The position numbers and the translations under genes are program-made. This document shows positions 1 through 7,409 of a stretch of DNA of 35,187 nt, piece by piece (the stretch's first letter is position 1; each line of letters starts with the position of its first letter). The stretch spans positions 1 to 35,187 of the forward strand of contig NZ_JXXD01000001.1 of NCBI RefSeq assembly GCF_000935215.1, written 5' to 3'. The notes under the pieces are model-generated. The model made no database searches and had not been told where the DNA came from. It saw only the letters and a program-made list of their open reading frames with translations. This DNA is from Stutzerimonas stutzeri (GTDB lineage Bacteria > Pseudomonadota > Gammaproteobacteria > Pseudomonadales > Pseudomonadaceae).

Positions 1-32
1 TCGCGCCGTCCACCGCCCGATCCGGTTGCGGT

Positions 33-875
33 TCAGTCCAGGTCGGCAGCGCTGTGGCGCTCGGGGGCCTGTTCGGATTCATCGCCCCAGGTGCGATTGA
101 CCTTGCGCCCGCGGATCACGGCCGGGCGCTCGGCGACTTCCGCGGCCCAGCGCTGGACGTGCTTGTAGTCCCGCACGGAAAGGAATTCGCCAGCATCGTA
201 CAGCTCGCCCCGCGCCAGCACGCCGTACCAGGGCCAGATCGCCATGTCGGCGATGCTGTAGTCGTCACCGGCCACGTAGCGGTTCTCCGCCAGCTGGCGG
301 TCGAGCACGTCGAGCTGGCGCTTGACCTCCATCGCGTAGCGGTTGATCGGGTACTCGTACTTCTCCGGCGCGTAGGCGTAGAAGTGCCCGAAGCCGCCGC
401 CGAGGAAGGGCGCCGAACCCATCTGCCAGAACAGCCAGTTCAGCGTCTCGGTACGCGCACGGATTTCCGTGGGCAGAAAGGCACCGAACTTCTCCGCCAG
501 GTAGACCAGGATCGAGCCGGACTCGAACACTCGCAGCGGTTCGCCTGCGACGCTGTGATCGGCCAGCGCGGGGATCTTCGAGTTGGGATTGATCTCGACG
601 AAGCCGCTGCCGAACTGGTCGCCCTCACCGATGTTGATCAGCCAGGCATCGTACTCGGCGCCGCTGTGGCTGGCGGCGAGCAGCTCTTCGAGCATGATCG
701 AGACCTTCACGCCATTGGGCGTGGCCAACGAGTAGAGCTGCAACGGATGCTTGCCCACCGGCAGCACCTTCTCCTCCCGCGCACCGGCGGTCGGGGCATT
801 GATGCTGGCGAACTTGCCGCCCGAGGGCGCGTCGTGGGTCCAGATCTTCGGCGGGACGTAAGGGGTATCAGACAT
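33..875 (-). CDS. yghU: YghU-like glutathione S-transferase / disulfide-bond oxidoreductase
   Basis: This 280-residue protein matches the YghU/Nu-class glutathione transferase family, cytosolic enzymes that bind glutathione and reduce organic peroxides or disulfides. The thioredoxin-like domain begins near residue 47 (HPLQLYSLATPNGVKVSIMLEE); the TPNG turn is where this family binds glutathione. NPNSKIPAL and FESGSILVYLAEK follow, then an all-helical C-terminal domain with the SIADMAIWPW motif typical of GST folds. The frame stays open upstream to 965, but the ATG at 875 is preferred because a GAGGAG ribosome-binding site lies just before it and the protein then starts like known YghU (MSDTPYVPPKIW). 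It is divergent from hipBA and looks functionally unrelated to it. The substrate is not inferable. Confidence 0.92.
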   Translation of the reverse strand: MSDTPYVPPKIWTHDAPSGGKFASINAPTAGAREEKVLPVGKHPLQLYSLATPNGVKVSIMLEELLAASHSGAEYDAWLINIGEGDQFGSGFVEINPNSKIPALADHSVAGEPLRVFESGSILVYLAEKFGAFLPTEIRARTETLNWLFWQMGSAPFLGGGFGHFYAYAPEKYEYPINRYAMEVKRQLDVLDRQLAENRYVAGDDYSIADMAIWPWYGVLARGELYDAGEFLSVRDYKHVQRWAAEVAERPAVIRGRKVNRTWGDESEQAPERHSAADLD

Positions 876-1016
876 GAACAATCTCCTCGGTGGCTCTGGG
901 GATGTGCAGGGCATGCTACGCGCTCGCACGATGCGGTCGAAATCAAGCCGGTCGATATTGGTCATCGATGGGCGATGGTTTGTTCTGCGAGGGGTTTTTT
1001 GAGATGAACTAGAAAT

Positions 1017-1038
1017 TTTTTTCCCGATCGGTAAAAAA
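1017..1038. promoter_or_regulatory. Candidate HipB operator 1 (22-bp dyad)
   Basis: Left arm TTTTTTCCC and right arm GGTAAAAAA are separated by GATC, giving 9-bp arms with one mismatch. The dyad lies in the divergent yghU/hipB intergenic space. A second 22-bp dyad of the same design is centred 49 bp downstream. Autorepression through several dyads upstream of hipB is known for E. coli hipBA; its use here is inferred. Confidence 0.65.
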
Positions 1039-1065
1039 TCCAGTGCACCGGCCAGCAGTGGAGAG

Positions 1066-1087
1066 TATTTTCCCTATTGGGAAAAAA
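1066..1087. promoter_or_regulatory. Candidate HipB operator 2 (22-bp dyad)
   Basis: Left arm TATTTTCCC and right arm GGGAAAAAA are separated by TATT; the inner seven base pairs of each arm match perfectly. It shares arm sequence, arm length and 4-bp spacer length with the dyad at 1017-1038. A lone half-site-like CGGGAAAA also runs into the hipB start codon near 1127-1134. Confidence 0.65.
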
Positions 1088-1133
1088 GCGGAAGTGAGCT
1101 GTTGCCGAAGGACAAATTGTACGGAACGGGAAA

Positions 1134-1370
1134 ATGGGTGGACCTACCGCATTTATATCAATGGCCGAGCTGGGCAAGATGATCCAGCGCACCCGCAAGG
1201 GGCAGGGGCTGCGTCTGGTGGACGCTGCCGGCCTATGTGGCGTGAGCGTGCGCTTTCTGAGCGAGCTGGAAAATGGCCGCGAGAGCTGTTCGTTCGGACG
1301 GGTGCTGAACGTGTGTCATACGCTTGGCATCGAGCTGTTGGCGGCTAGACGTGACGGGAGCGACCTGTGA
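1134..1370 (+). CDS. hipB: HipB-like antitoxin, XRE-family helix-turn-helix protein
   Basis: This 78-residue DNA-binding protein has an XRE/Cro helix-turn-helix at about residues 13-60. LGKMIQRTRKGQGLRL leads into LVDAAGLCGVSVRFLSELENG, the recognition-helix region typical of HipB antitoxins. It is predicted to neutralise the HipA kinase encoded next to it and to repress the operon through the upstream dyads. The ATG at 1134 follows a GGAA motif by about 7 nt. An internal ATG at 1161 is possible but has no clear ribosome-binding site. Its TGA overlaps the GTG start of hipA by 4 nt, so the two are probably translationally coupled. Family assignment is firm; regulation is inferred. Confidence 0.88.
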   Translation: MGGPTAFISMAELGKMIQRTRKGQGLRLVDAAGLCGVSVRFLSELENGRESCSFGRVLNVCHTLGIELLAARRDGSDL

Positions 1371-2608
1371 GCGGACTGCTCGGCGTCTACCGGGGTGATT
1401 GCCGTATCGGTGAGCTTTGGCTGGGTGACGATGGCCGCAGCATGGGTTTTCGTTATAGCGAAGCAGCGCGGTTTGCAATCTCCAATAGCTCGCCGCTTGC
1501 AACCGGTATGTTTGCGCCAACGCTCGGCACGGCACACAACTGGTTTGCCAATCTGCTTCCCGAAGAAGCTTCGCGGCAGTTGCTGGTGAACCGGCTTGGG
1601 ATCGCCGATGACGACTTTTCGCTGTTGGCCGCCATCGGTGGTGATTGTGCCGGTGCGTTGCGCATTGTTGACCCGGAGCGGGCCGATGCGTTGATCGAAT
1701 CTGGCCAGGAGCCGGTCGACCCCAATCAGCTGGCGCGCTGGGCGCAGGGTAAGGAGCGCTACGCCTTATTTCAGCCGGGCAAGGCGACACGGCTTTCGCT
1801 TGCCGGCGCCCAGGACAAGATTCCCGTAATCCTCGAAGGCGGCCAGCTCTACCTCCCGCGCGGCGCCGCCGCTTCTTCGCATCTGATCAAGTTCTCGCTA
1901 AAGCCGGCGTTGGTTTTCAACGAACTCTATATGAACCGCCTGGCTCGGATCGTTGGGCTTGTGGTTCCCGACTCGCACGCAGGTCAGGCAGGGAAGGCTC
2001 ACTATCTTGCTGTGACTCGTTACGATCGTGAGCGAGTGGATAACCAGATCGAGCGTGTGCACCAGGAGGACATGTGCCAGGCGCTTGGCTATCCGCGGCG
2101 GCTCAAGTACCAGGAAGAGGGCGGCCCGACGCTGGCTGCCTGCGCAGACCTGTTGCGCGCGGTGACGGCCATGCCTGCGCTGCAGGTGCGCCAGCTGCTG
2201 CGCTGGCAGATATTCAACGTGCTGGCCGGCAACAGCGATGGCCATGCCAAGAACATTTCGCTGTTACAAGACGCCAAGGGGCGCTGGTCATTGGCGCCGG
2301 CCTATGACCTGGTATGTACGATGGTGCTGCCATACAGCCCCAGTCTTGGTTTCGCGGTCGGCGGTAACTTCCATCCGCAGCAGCTGCGCAGAGCCGATTG
2401 GGAAGAGCTGGCGCGCCACATGGGCCTCGCGCCGCCGTTCGTACTGCGGGAGCTGCGGCAAATGCTGGATCTGCTCGAGCCAGCTGCCAATAGCGCCGAG
2501 TTGCAAGCTGAACTGCAGACGGTTGGCATGGATGAGGCGGGTTGGGCGAAGGTGCAGCATGTGCGCAAATACGTCGTTCAGCAGTGCCGCCGCTACCGCA
2601 AGCTGTAG
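1367..2608 (+). CDS. hipA: HipA-like serine/threonine kinase toxin
   Basis: The 413-residue product resembles HipA toxins, kinases that in E. coli phosphorylate GltX and trigger growth arrest. The N-subdomain carries HNWFANLLPEE (57-67). The kinase core shows LSLAGAQDK (143-151), equivalent to the regulatory-serine/P-loop region of E. coli HipA, with Ser144 as the likely autophosphorylated residue. Lys175 lies in HLIKF. The catalytic-loop motif NSDGHAKN (289-296) supplies Asp291, and APAYDLV (310-316) supplies the metal-binding Asp314. All key residues are present, so the toxin looks intact. The start is the GTG at 1367, inside a GTGA overlap with hipB. The cellular target cannot be read from sequence. 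Confidence 0.9.
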   Translation: MSGLLGVYRGDCRIGELWLGDDGRSMGFRYSEAARFAISNSSPLATGMFAPTLGTAHNWFANLLPEEASRQLLVNRLGIADDDFSLLAAIGGDCAGALRIVDPERADALIESGQEPVDPNQLARWAQGKERYALFQPGKATRLSLAGAQDKIPVILEGGQLYLPRGAAASSHLIKFSLKPALVFNELYMNRLARIVGLVVPDSHAGQAGKAHYLAVTRYDRERVDNQIERVHQEDMCQALGYPRRLKYQEEGGPTLAACADLLRAVTAMPALQVRQLLRWQIFNVLAGNSDGHAKNISLLQDAKGRWSLAPAYDLVCTMVLPYSPSLGFAVGGNFHPQQLRRADWEELARHMGLAPPFVLRELRQMLDLLEPAANSAELQAELQTVGMDEAGWAKVQHVRKYVVQQCRRYRKL

Positions 2609-2690
2609 CGGCCAGGGTCCTCCTTCGTGAATGCCTACAGCGCACGCTAGAGCCTCGCTGTGTGAGATTGCCGCGAGCGTGGCAACCATA

Positions 2691-2716
2691 GTCAGTAATC
2701 GATCAGTGGTACTGAC
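2691..2716. repeat. Short inverted repeat downstream of hipA
   Basis: Arms GTCAGTA (2691-2697) and TACTGAC (2710-2716) match perfectly around a 12-nt spacer. There is no following T-run, so it is not a standard rho-independent terminator. It lies 95 bp before the next start codon and could be an operator or chance; no other structure is evident in 2609-2811. Confidence 0.35.
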
Positions 2717-2811
2717 AACAAGCGGTGCCGACGGTCCGGCATGCAGCGGTCGCGCTAGACTCCTGCTTACTGTCCCTTTGGCTCGGGGCCAAACCGTAAC
2801 AGGACGGCACG

Positions 2812-3183
2812 ATGCTTCTCAGCAAACGCGATCAGACCCGTATGGAACGGCAACTCTCCAGCTGCCTGAGCCAGGCCTGCGAGGCGGGCAACGCGGAGGT
2901 CGTCGGCTTCAGCTGGCTCACCCATGAGGTCGATTACGCGCGCTTTCCCGAGAGCCTGCAGGTCACCTGGGTATTCGTCACGGAGGTGCAGAGGGCTCTG
3001 GCGATTGGCCAAGGACAGGGCGCACGCATGCAGGCGCTCACCCGAGCGGCGCTCGCTGAGGCGGGTGTGGACATGGGTGCCTTGATTGCACCGGTGCGCT
3101 TCGACAGCGAGGAAGCCTGCAAGCGCGACGATGGCGGTGACTGGCAACGTCGCCTGGCCCGCAACGCCACGACTCGGCACTGA
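2812..3183 (+). CDS. Conserved-looking hypothetical protein coupled to DUF1289 gene
   Basis: A 123-residue soluble protein that I do not recognise. It starts MLLSKRDQTRMERQLSSC and has a helical N-terminus, a central strand-like stretch (VTWVFVTEV, about 43-51) and a charged C-terminus rich in Arg and Asp. There is no signal peptide, membrane segment or clear catalytic motif. The ATG is preceded by an AGGA ribosome-binding site (AACAGGACGGCACG). The stop at 3183 is followed after only 2 nt by the GTG of the DUF1289 gene, so both are very likely co-transcribed and coupled. G/C at third codon positions supports real coding. Function unknown. Confidence 0.72.
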   Translation: MLLSKRDQTRMERQLSSCLSQACEAGNAEVVGFSWLTHEVDYARFPESLQVTWVFVTEVQRALAIGQGQGARMQALTRAALAEAGVDMGALIAPVRFDSEEACKRDDGGDWQRRLARNATTRH

Positions 3184-3185
3184 CC

Positions 3186-3371
3186 GTGGGCAAGGACGTC
3201 GAGAATCCGTGCATTTCCGTCTGCAAACTCACTGACGAGCTGTGTACCAGCTGCGGCCGCACCAAGGACGAGATCCGCAAATGGAAACGCATGAAGCGCC
3301 CGGACAAAAAGGCCACGGTAGAGCGCGCGGCGCAGCGGTTGAAGGCCCTGAAAACGAAGAAAAAGAAGTGA
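3186..3371 (+). CDS. DUF1289 family small cysteine-motif protein
   Basis: This 61-residue protein fits the DUF1289 family: ENPCISVCKL near the N-terminus, then LCTSCGRTKDEIRKWK, giving the Cys-x3-Cys ... Cys-x2-Cys pattern that defines the family and suggests a small metal or Fe-S binding module. The C-terminus is a basic, Lys-rich tail ending in KKKK, which could favour nucleic acid or membrane-surface contact; that is inference. The start is GTG, 2 nt after the upstream stop. The biochemical role of DUF1289 is not established. Confidence 0.85.
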   Translation: MGKDVENPCISVCKLTDELCTSCGRTKDEIRKWKRMKRPDKKATVERAAQRLKALKTKKKK

Positions 3372-3480
3372 TGGCTGAGCGATGGGACGCCTCCGCTGCC
3401 GATGGCGACGTGGTGATAGCCGCGCATCTGCAGCGCAGGCGCTGATCCCGCGTGCGCCTCAGGTTGCAGAGGTGACGCAA

Positions 3481-3810
3481 TCAATCCACCACGAACAGCT
3501 TTGCCCCCACTTGGGTAGATGAACGATGCGGCTCGGCGCCGTCGGCAACCTGGTAGCTCATGCCCGGCGTAAGGATGAAGCGGCGCCCATCAGGAAGCTC
3601 GGTGTGCAGTTCGCCTTCCAGGCACAGCAGGATATGGCCCTTGCTGCACCAGTGGTCGGCCAGATAACCCGGGGTGTACTCGACCATGCGCACGCGGATG
3701 GGGCCGAACTGGCGGGTGCGCCAGTAAGCGCTGCCGGTTTCGCCTGGATGCAGCGTGGGTTCAATAGTCGCCCAGTCGGTAGTACCGAAGGGGAGGTCGT
3801 TGATGTCCAT
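3481..3810 (-). CDS. DHCW-motif cupin-fold protein
   Basis: A 109-residue single-domain cupin. The core shows YLADHWCSKGHILLCLEG, a cupin box 1 variant with the Asp-His-Trp-Cys signature of the family known as 'DHCW motif cupin' proteins, followed by a strand-rich second half (FILTPGMSYQVADG) resembling cupin box 2. His and Cys in the first box could bind a metal. The ATG at 3810 is chosen because the protein then begins MDINDLPFG and fits the domain; the open frame extends to 3894 without a better start. It lies beyond the trpA terminator on the same strand, so it is probably a separate unit. Substrate unknown. Confidence 0.78.
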   Translation of the reverse strand: MDINDLPFGTTDWATIEPTLHPGETGSAYWRTRQFGPIRVRMVEYTPGYLADHWCSKGHILLCLEGELHTELPDGRRFILTPGMSYQVADGAEPHRSSTQVGAKLFVVD

Positions 3811-3937
3811 GTCTGACGCCTGTAGGCAATGAGTGAGTGGTCTTGCAGAAAAGCAGTGGTGATAGATGCGGCGCCGTGGTGGCTTGAAGCCCACCGGATA
3901 GGCCGTTCCTGAGGCAACGAACGCCCGTACACGAACG

Positions 3938-3974
3938 AAAAAGCCGCTGACCTCTCACGGGGCAGCGGCTTTTT
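3938..3974 (-). terminator. Rho-independent terminator of trpBA
   Basis: Perfect 12-bp arms (3938-3949 and 3963-3974) form a GC-rich stem GCCGCTG/CAGCGGC flanked by A5 and T5, so it can work in both directions. It begins 20 bp past the trpA stop codon. Confidence 0.9.
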
Positions 3975-3993
3975 CAGTTGCGGCAACCAGGCC

Positions 3994-4815
3994 TCAGCCG
4001 CGGGCGCCGCGTACTCCGGCGCTGATCTGGCGGCACAGGCCGAGCACACCTTCCACCGCGTCTTCCGGGCTCTTGGCCCCGGCGATCTGGTCGATCAGTG
4101 CCGAGCCCACCACCACGCCTTCGGTCAGCCGTGCGATGGCGGCGGCCTGTTCCGGGGTGCGGATGCCGAAGCCGACGCACACCGGCAGGTCGGTGTGGCG
4201 CTTGAGGCGCGCTACCGCTTCTTCGACGTGTTCCAGGGTGGCTGAACCTGCACCGGTCACGCCGGCCACCGAGACGTAGTAGACGAAGCCCGAGCTGCCG
4301 TTGAGCACGGTGGGCAGGCGCTGGTCGTCGGTGGTCGGGGTGGTCAGGCGGATGAAGTCGATGCCGGCGCTCTGGGCCGGGTCGCAGAGTTCGTCGTTAT
4401 GCTCCGGCGGCAGGTCAACGACGATCAGGCCGTCGACACCAGCTTCTTTCGCATCGCTGACGAAGCGCTCGACGCCATAGGCGAAGATCGGGTTGTAGTA
4501 GCCCATCAGTACCAGCGGGGTGCTGCTGTTGGTTTCGCGGAATTCGCGGACCATCTGCAGGGTCTTCGGCAGGTTCTGCTTGGCCGCCAGGGCGCGGATG
4601 TTGGCCAGCTGGATCGCCGGGCCGTCGGCCAGCGGGTCGGTGAACGGCATGCCCAGCTCGATGACGTCGGCACCGGCGTCCGGCAGGCCCTTGAGGATGG
4701 CGAGCGAGGTGGCGTAGTCCGGGTCACCGGCGGTGACGAAGGTCACCAGCGCGGCGCGCTTTTCCTGCTTCAGCTGTGCGAAGCGCGTCTGCAGACGGGA
4801 GTTCACCGAGCTCAT
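3994..4815 (-). CDS. trpA: Tryptophan synthase alpha chain
   Basis: The 273-residue TIM-barrel subunit splits indole-3-glycerol phosphate into indole and glyceraldehyde 3-phosphate; indole is channelled to TrpB. The diagnostic stretch [16 protein letters not shown] contains the catalytic pair Glu53 and Asp64, spaced as in E. coli Glu49/Asp60. [12 protein letters not shown] and the phosphate-binding loop [11 protein letters not shown] follow. The start at 4815 is favoured because it overlaps the trpB stop as ATGA and gives family length; the open frame upstream is the trpB coding region in another phase. Transcription ends at the strong hairpin just downstream. Confidence 0.96.
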   Translation of the reverse strand: MSSVNSRLQTRFAQLKQEKRAALVTFVTAGDPDYATSLAILKGLPDAGADVIELGMPFTDPLADGPAIQLANIRALAAKQNLPKTLQMVREFRETNSSTPLVLMGYYNPIFAYGVERFVSDAKEAGVDGLIVVDLPPEHNDELCDPAQSAGIDFIRLTTPTTDDQRLPTVLNGSSGFVYYVSVAGVTGAGSATLEHVEEAVARLKRHTDLPVCVGFGIRTPEQAAAIARLTEGVVVGSALIDQIAGAKSPEDAVEGVLGLCRQISAGVRGARG

Positions 4816-6024
4816 ATATGTTCTTCCTGTTCGTCGTAGTGGTGCATGACGGTTTGCATGTCCTTGTCGCCGCGGCCGGAGAGGTTGACCACCATCAGGT
4901 GATCCTTGGGCAGCTTCGCGGCGCGCTTGAAGGCTTCGGCCAGGGCGTGGGCGGATTCCAGCGCGGGGATGATGCCTTCCAGGCGGCAGCACAGGTGGAA
5001 AGCTTTCAACGCTTCGTCGTCGGTGCAGGGCACGTATTCGACGCGCTTGATCTCGTGCAACCAGGCGTGTTCCGGGCCGACGCCTGGGTAGTCGAGGCCG
5101 GCGGAGATGGAATGCGCGTCGGTGATCTGGCCGTCGGCGTCCTGCAAGAGGAAGGTGCGGTTGCCGTGCAGCACGCCCGGCGCACCGCCGGCCATGCTGG
5201 CGGCGTGCTTGCCGGTGTCGATGCCGTGACCGGCCGCCTCGACGCCGACGATCTGTACCGCTTCGTCATCGAGGAACGGGTGGAACAGGCCGATGGCGTT
5301 GGAGCCGCCACCGATGCAGGCGACCAGCGAGTCGGGCAGGCGGCCTTCCTTCTGCATGATCTGCTCGCGTACTTCGTTGCCGATCACCGACTGGAAGTCG
5401 CGCACCATGGCCGGGTAGGGGTGCGGGCCGGCGGCGGTGCCGATCAGGTAGAAGGTGTTGTGGACGTTGGTCACCCAGTCGCGCAGGGCCTCGTTCATCG
5501 CGTCCTTCAGCGTGCCGGTGCCGGCGGTGACCCGGGATCACCTCGGCGCCTAGGAGCTTCATGCGGAAGACGTTGGCCTGCTGGCGCTCGATGTCGGTGG
5601 TGCCCATGTAGACCACGCACTGCATGCCGAAACGCGCGGCCACGGTGGCGGTGGCCACACCGTGCATGCCGGCGCCGGTCTCGGCGATGATGCGCTGCTT
5701 GCCCATGCGCTTGGCCAGCAGGATCTGGCCGATGCAGTTGTTGATCTTGTGCGCGCCGGTGTGGTTCAGGTCTTCGCGCTTGAGGTAGATCTTCGCGCCG
5801 CCGAACTGCTCGGTCAGGCGCTCGGCGAAGTACAGCGGGCTGGCGCGGCCGATGTAGTCGCGCTGGAAATAGGCCAGCTCCTCGAGGAAGGCCGGATCGC
5901 TCTTGGCCTTCTCGTACTCGGCGGCCAGCTGGTTGATCAGCGGCATCAGGGTTTCGGCGACGAACTGGCCGCCGAAGCGGCCGAACAGGCCGCGGTCGTC
6001 GGGACCGCTGCGGTATGACGTCAT
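4812..6024 (-). pseudogene. trpB: Tryptophan synthase beta chain, interrupted by a one-base insertion
   Basis: TrpB makes tryptophan from indole and serine using PLP. The 5' part (from ATG 6024, with an AGGAG site upstream) reads correctly to about codon 164: the PLP lysine Lys93 sits in [10 protein letters not shown] and [10 protein letters not shown] follows. At GAEVIP the frame breaks. Reading on in the next phase restores [19 protein letters not shown], then the phosphate-binding motif GGGSNAIG and a normal C-terminus. The cause is one extra C in the CCC at 5531-5533 (plus strand), within a CCCGGG hexamer. Total span is 1213 nt; removing one base gives 403 codons plus stop, normal for the family. 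Everything else looks conserved, so this is either a sequencing error or a recent loss-of-function mutation. Confidence 0.9.
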
Positions 6025-6206
6025 GTGAGGCTCCTGTAACGGTTGCCGGGCCTGTGCTCGGGTACTTGTCCTGAACGCGTTTCGGCGCATTCGCGGTCAA
6101 GACCGCTGCCACAGGCGACGGATGATGCGATGGCCTCAGGGTACGGCTATGGGCGCCGGGTTAAAAGCGATAAGATCGCCACGACCTGTCAGGAAAACTC
6201 ACACTT
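6025..6206. promoter_or_regulatory. trpI-trpBA divergent control region
   Basis: This 182-bp gap separates the divergent trpB and trpI starts. In Pseudomonas, TrpI binds here with indoleglycerol phosphate to activate trpBA. A small perfect dyad, GCGAT-AAG-ATCGC, lies at 6167-6179, close to trpI, and overlaps a TAAGAT that could be the trpI -10 box. A minus-strand TTGACC (complement of 6092-6097) is a possible trpB -35. Exact sites are guesses. Confidence 0.55.
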
Positions 6207-7109
6207 ATGGCTCAGGATCTTCCCGCTCTCAATGCCCTGCGTGCCTTCGAATCGGCCGCCCGCCTGGGTAGTGTCAGCGAAGCGGCGCGCGAGCTGCATG
6301 TCACCCACGGGGCCGTCAGTCGGCAGGTCAAGCAGCTCGAGGAGCAGCTGGGCATAGGCCTTTTCATCAAGGAAGGTCGTGGCGTAAAACTCACCGATGC
6401 CGGGGTGCGCCTGCGCGATGCCGCCAGCGAGGCCTTCGAGCGCCTGCGCAGCACCTGTGCCGAGCTGCAGCGGCAGACGGCCGAGGCGCCGTTCGTCCTC
6501 GGTTGTCCCGGCAGCCTGCTGGCGCGCTGGTTCATCCCGCGGTTGGATCGGCTCAATCGCGACCTGCCCGAGCTGCGTCTGCAGCTGTCCGCCAGCGAGG
6601 GCGAGCTGGATCCACGCAAACCGGGGCTGGATGCCACGCTGTGGTACGCCGAGCCGCCGTGGCCAGCGGACATGCAGGTGTTCGAGTTGGCCGTCGAGCG
6701 CATCGGCCCGGTGCTCAGCCCCTACCATCCGCGCTGTGCCGAACTGCGCAGCGCACCGCCCGCGGCACTGCTCAACGAAGCGCTGCTGCATACCGCCTCG
6801 CGCCCGCAGGCCTGGCCGAGCTGGGCTCGCCGGCAGCAGCTGAACCCCACGCAGCTGCGCCTCGGGCAGAGCTTCGAGCACCTGTACTTCCTCCTGGAGG
6901 CGGCACTGGCCGGGCTGGGTGTGGCTATCGCGCCGCAGCAGCTGGTCGCCGATGATCTGAAATCCGGGCGGCTGCTCGCGCCCTGGGGTTTCGTCGAAAC
7001 CAGCGCCCGGCTGGCGCTCTGGGTGCCGGCACGGCGGCTGGATCGGCGTGCCGAACGCCTGGCGGCGTGGCTGCGGGACGAGCTGCGCAGTGCGGAGAAG
7101 CCGGGATAA
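6207..7109 (+). CDS. trpI: LysR-family activator of tryptophan synthase genes
   Basis: The 300-residue LysR-type regulator carries a winged helix-turn-helix at about residues 5-65 ([43 protein letters not shown]) followed by a ligand-binding domain from about 95. The position, divergent from trpBA, is the classical Pseudomonas arrangement, in which TrpI senses indole-3-glycerol phosphate and activates trpBA while repressing itself. Length is close to the family's usual 290-300. The ATG at 6207 follows AGGA by about 13 nt, a slightly long spacing, but the protein starts just before the conserved LNALRAFE, so the start is sound. The gene appears intact although its target trpB is frameshifted in this sequence. 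Confidence 0.93.
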   Translation: MAQDLPALNALRAFESAARLGSVSEAARELHVTHGAVSRQVKQLEEQLGIGLFIKEGRGVKLTDAGVRLRDAASEAFERLRSTCAELQRQTAEAPFVLGCPGSLLARWFIPRLDRLNRDLPELRLQLSASEGELDPRKPGLDATLWYAEPPWPADMQVFELAVERIGPVLSPYHPRCAELRSAPPAALLNEALLHTASRPQAWPSWARRQQLNPTQLRLGQSFEHLYFLLEAALAGLGVAIAPQQLVADDLKSGRLLAPWGFVETSARLALWVPARRLDRRAERLAAWLRDELRSAEKPG

Positions 7110-7409
7110 AGAGCCAGGCGGAAAGCATCGGCGTGGCCTGATTTACGATCTGGATCGCTCCCGCGGCAAGGATGAAGCAGAAGGGATGACCCGCTGACAT
7201 CGCCCATGGCAAGGGCACCGGGGATTGCGCTGGTCGCTCCATTCCACGCCTCGACGCCACCGTCCCCGGAGCAGGCAAGCGACGAGCGGACGCGCCGTTT
7301 GTCTGGCGCCACTAAATCGACAGCATTCTTGTCGATACATTCACATCACCCCTGAGCGGTCCGGCGTGTTGGCGCGGGGACTGTCTGCAGTCGTTCGAGG
7401 AGAACAGTG
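7110..7409. other. Non-coding 300-bp gap with a dyad before the S8 protease gene
   Basis: I see no gene here. The one clear structure is a perfect inverted repeat, ATCGACA (7316-7322) and TGTCGAT (7330-7336) around a 7-nt spacer, about 75 bp before the protease start; it could be an operator for that gene. No T-tract hairpin was seen after trpI. Confidence 0.45.

Noticed and set aside
54..1007. Long plus-strand open frame opposite the YghU gene
   Set aside because: It mirrors the GC-rich reverse frame of yghU, has no ribosome-binding site or recognisable domain, and runs across the yghU start and promoter.
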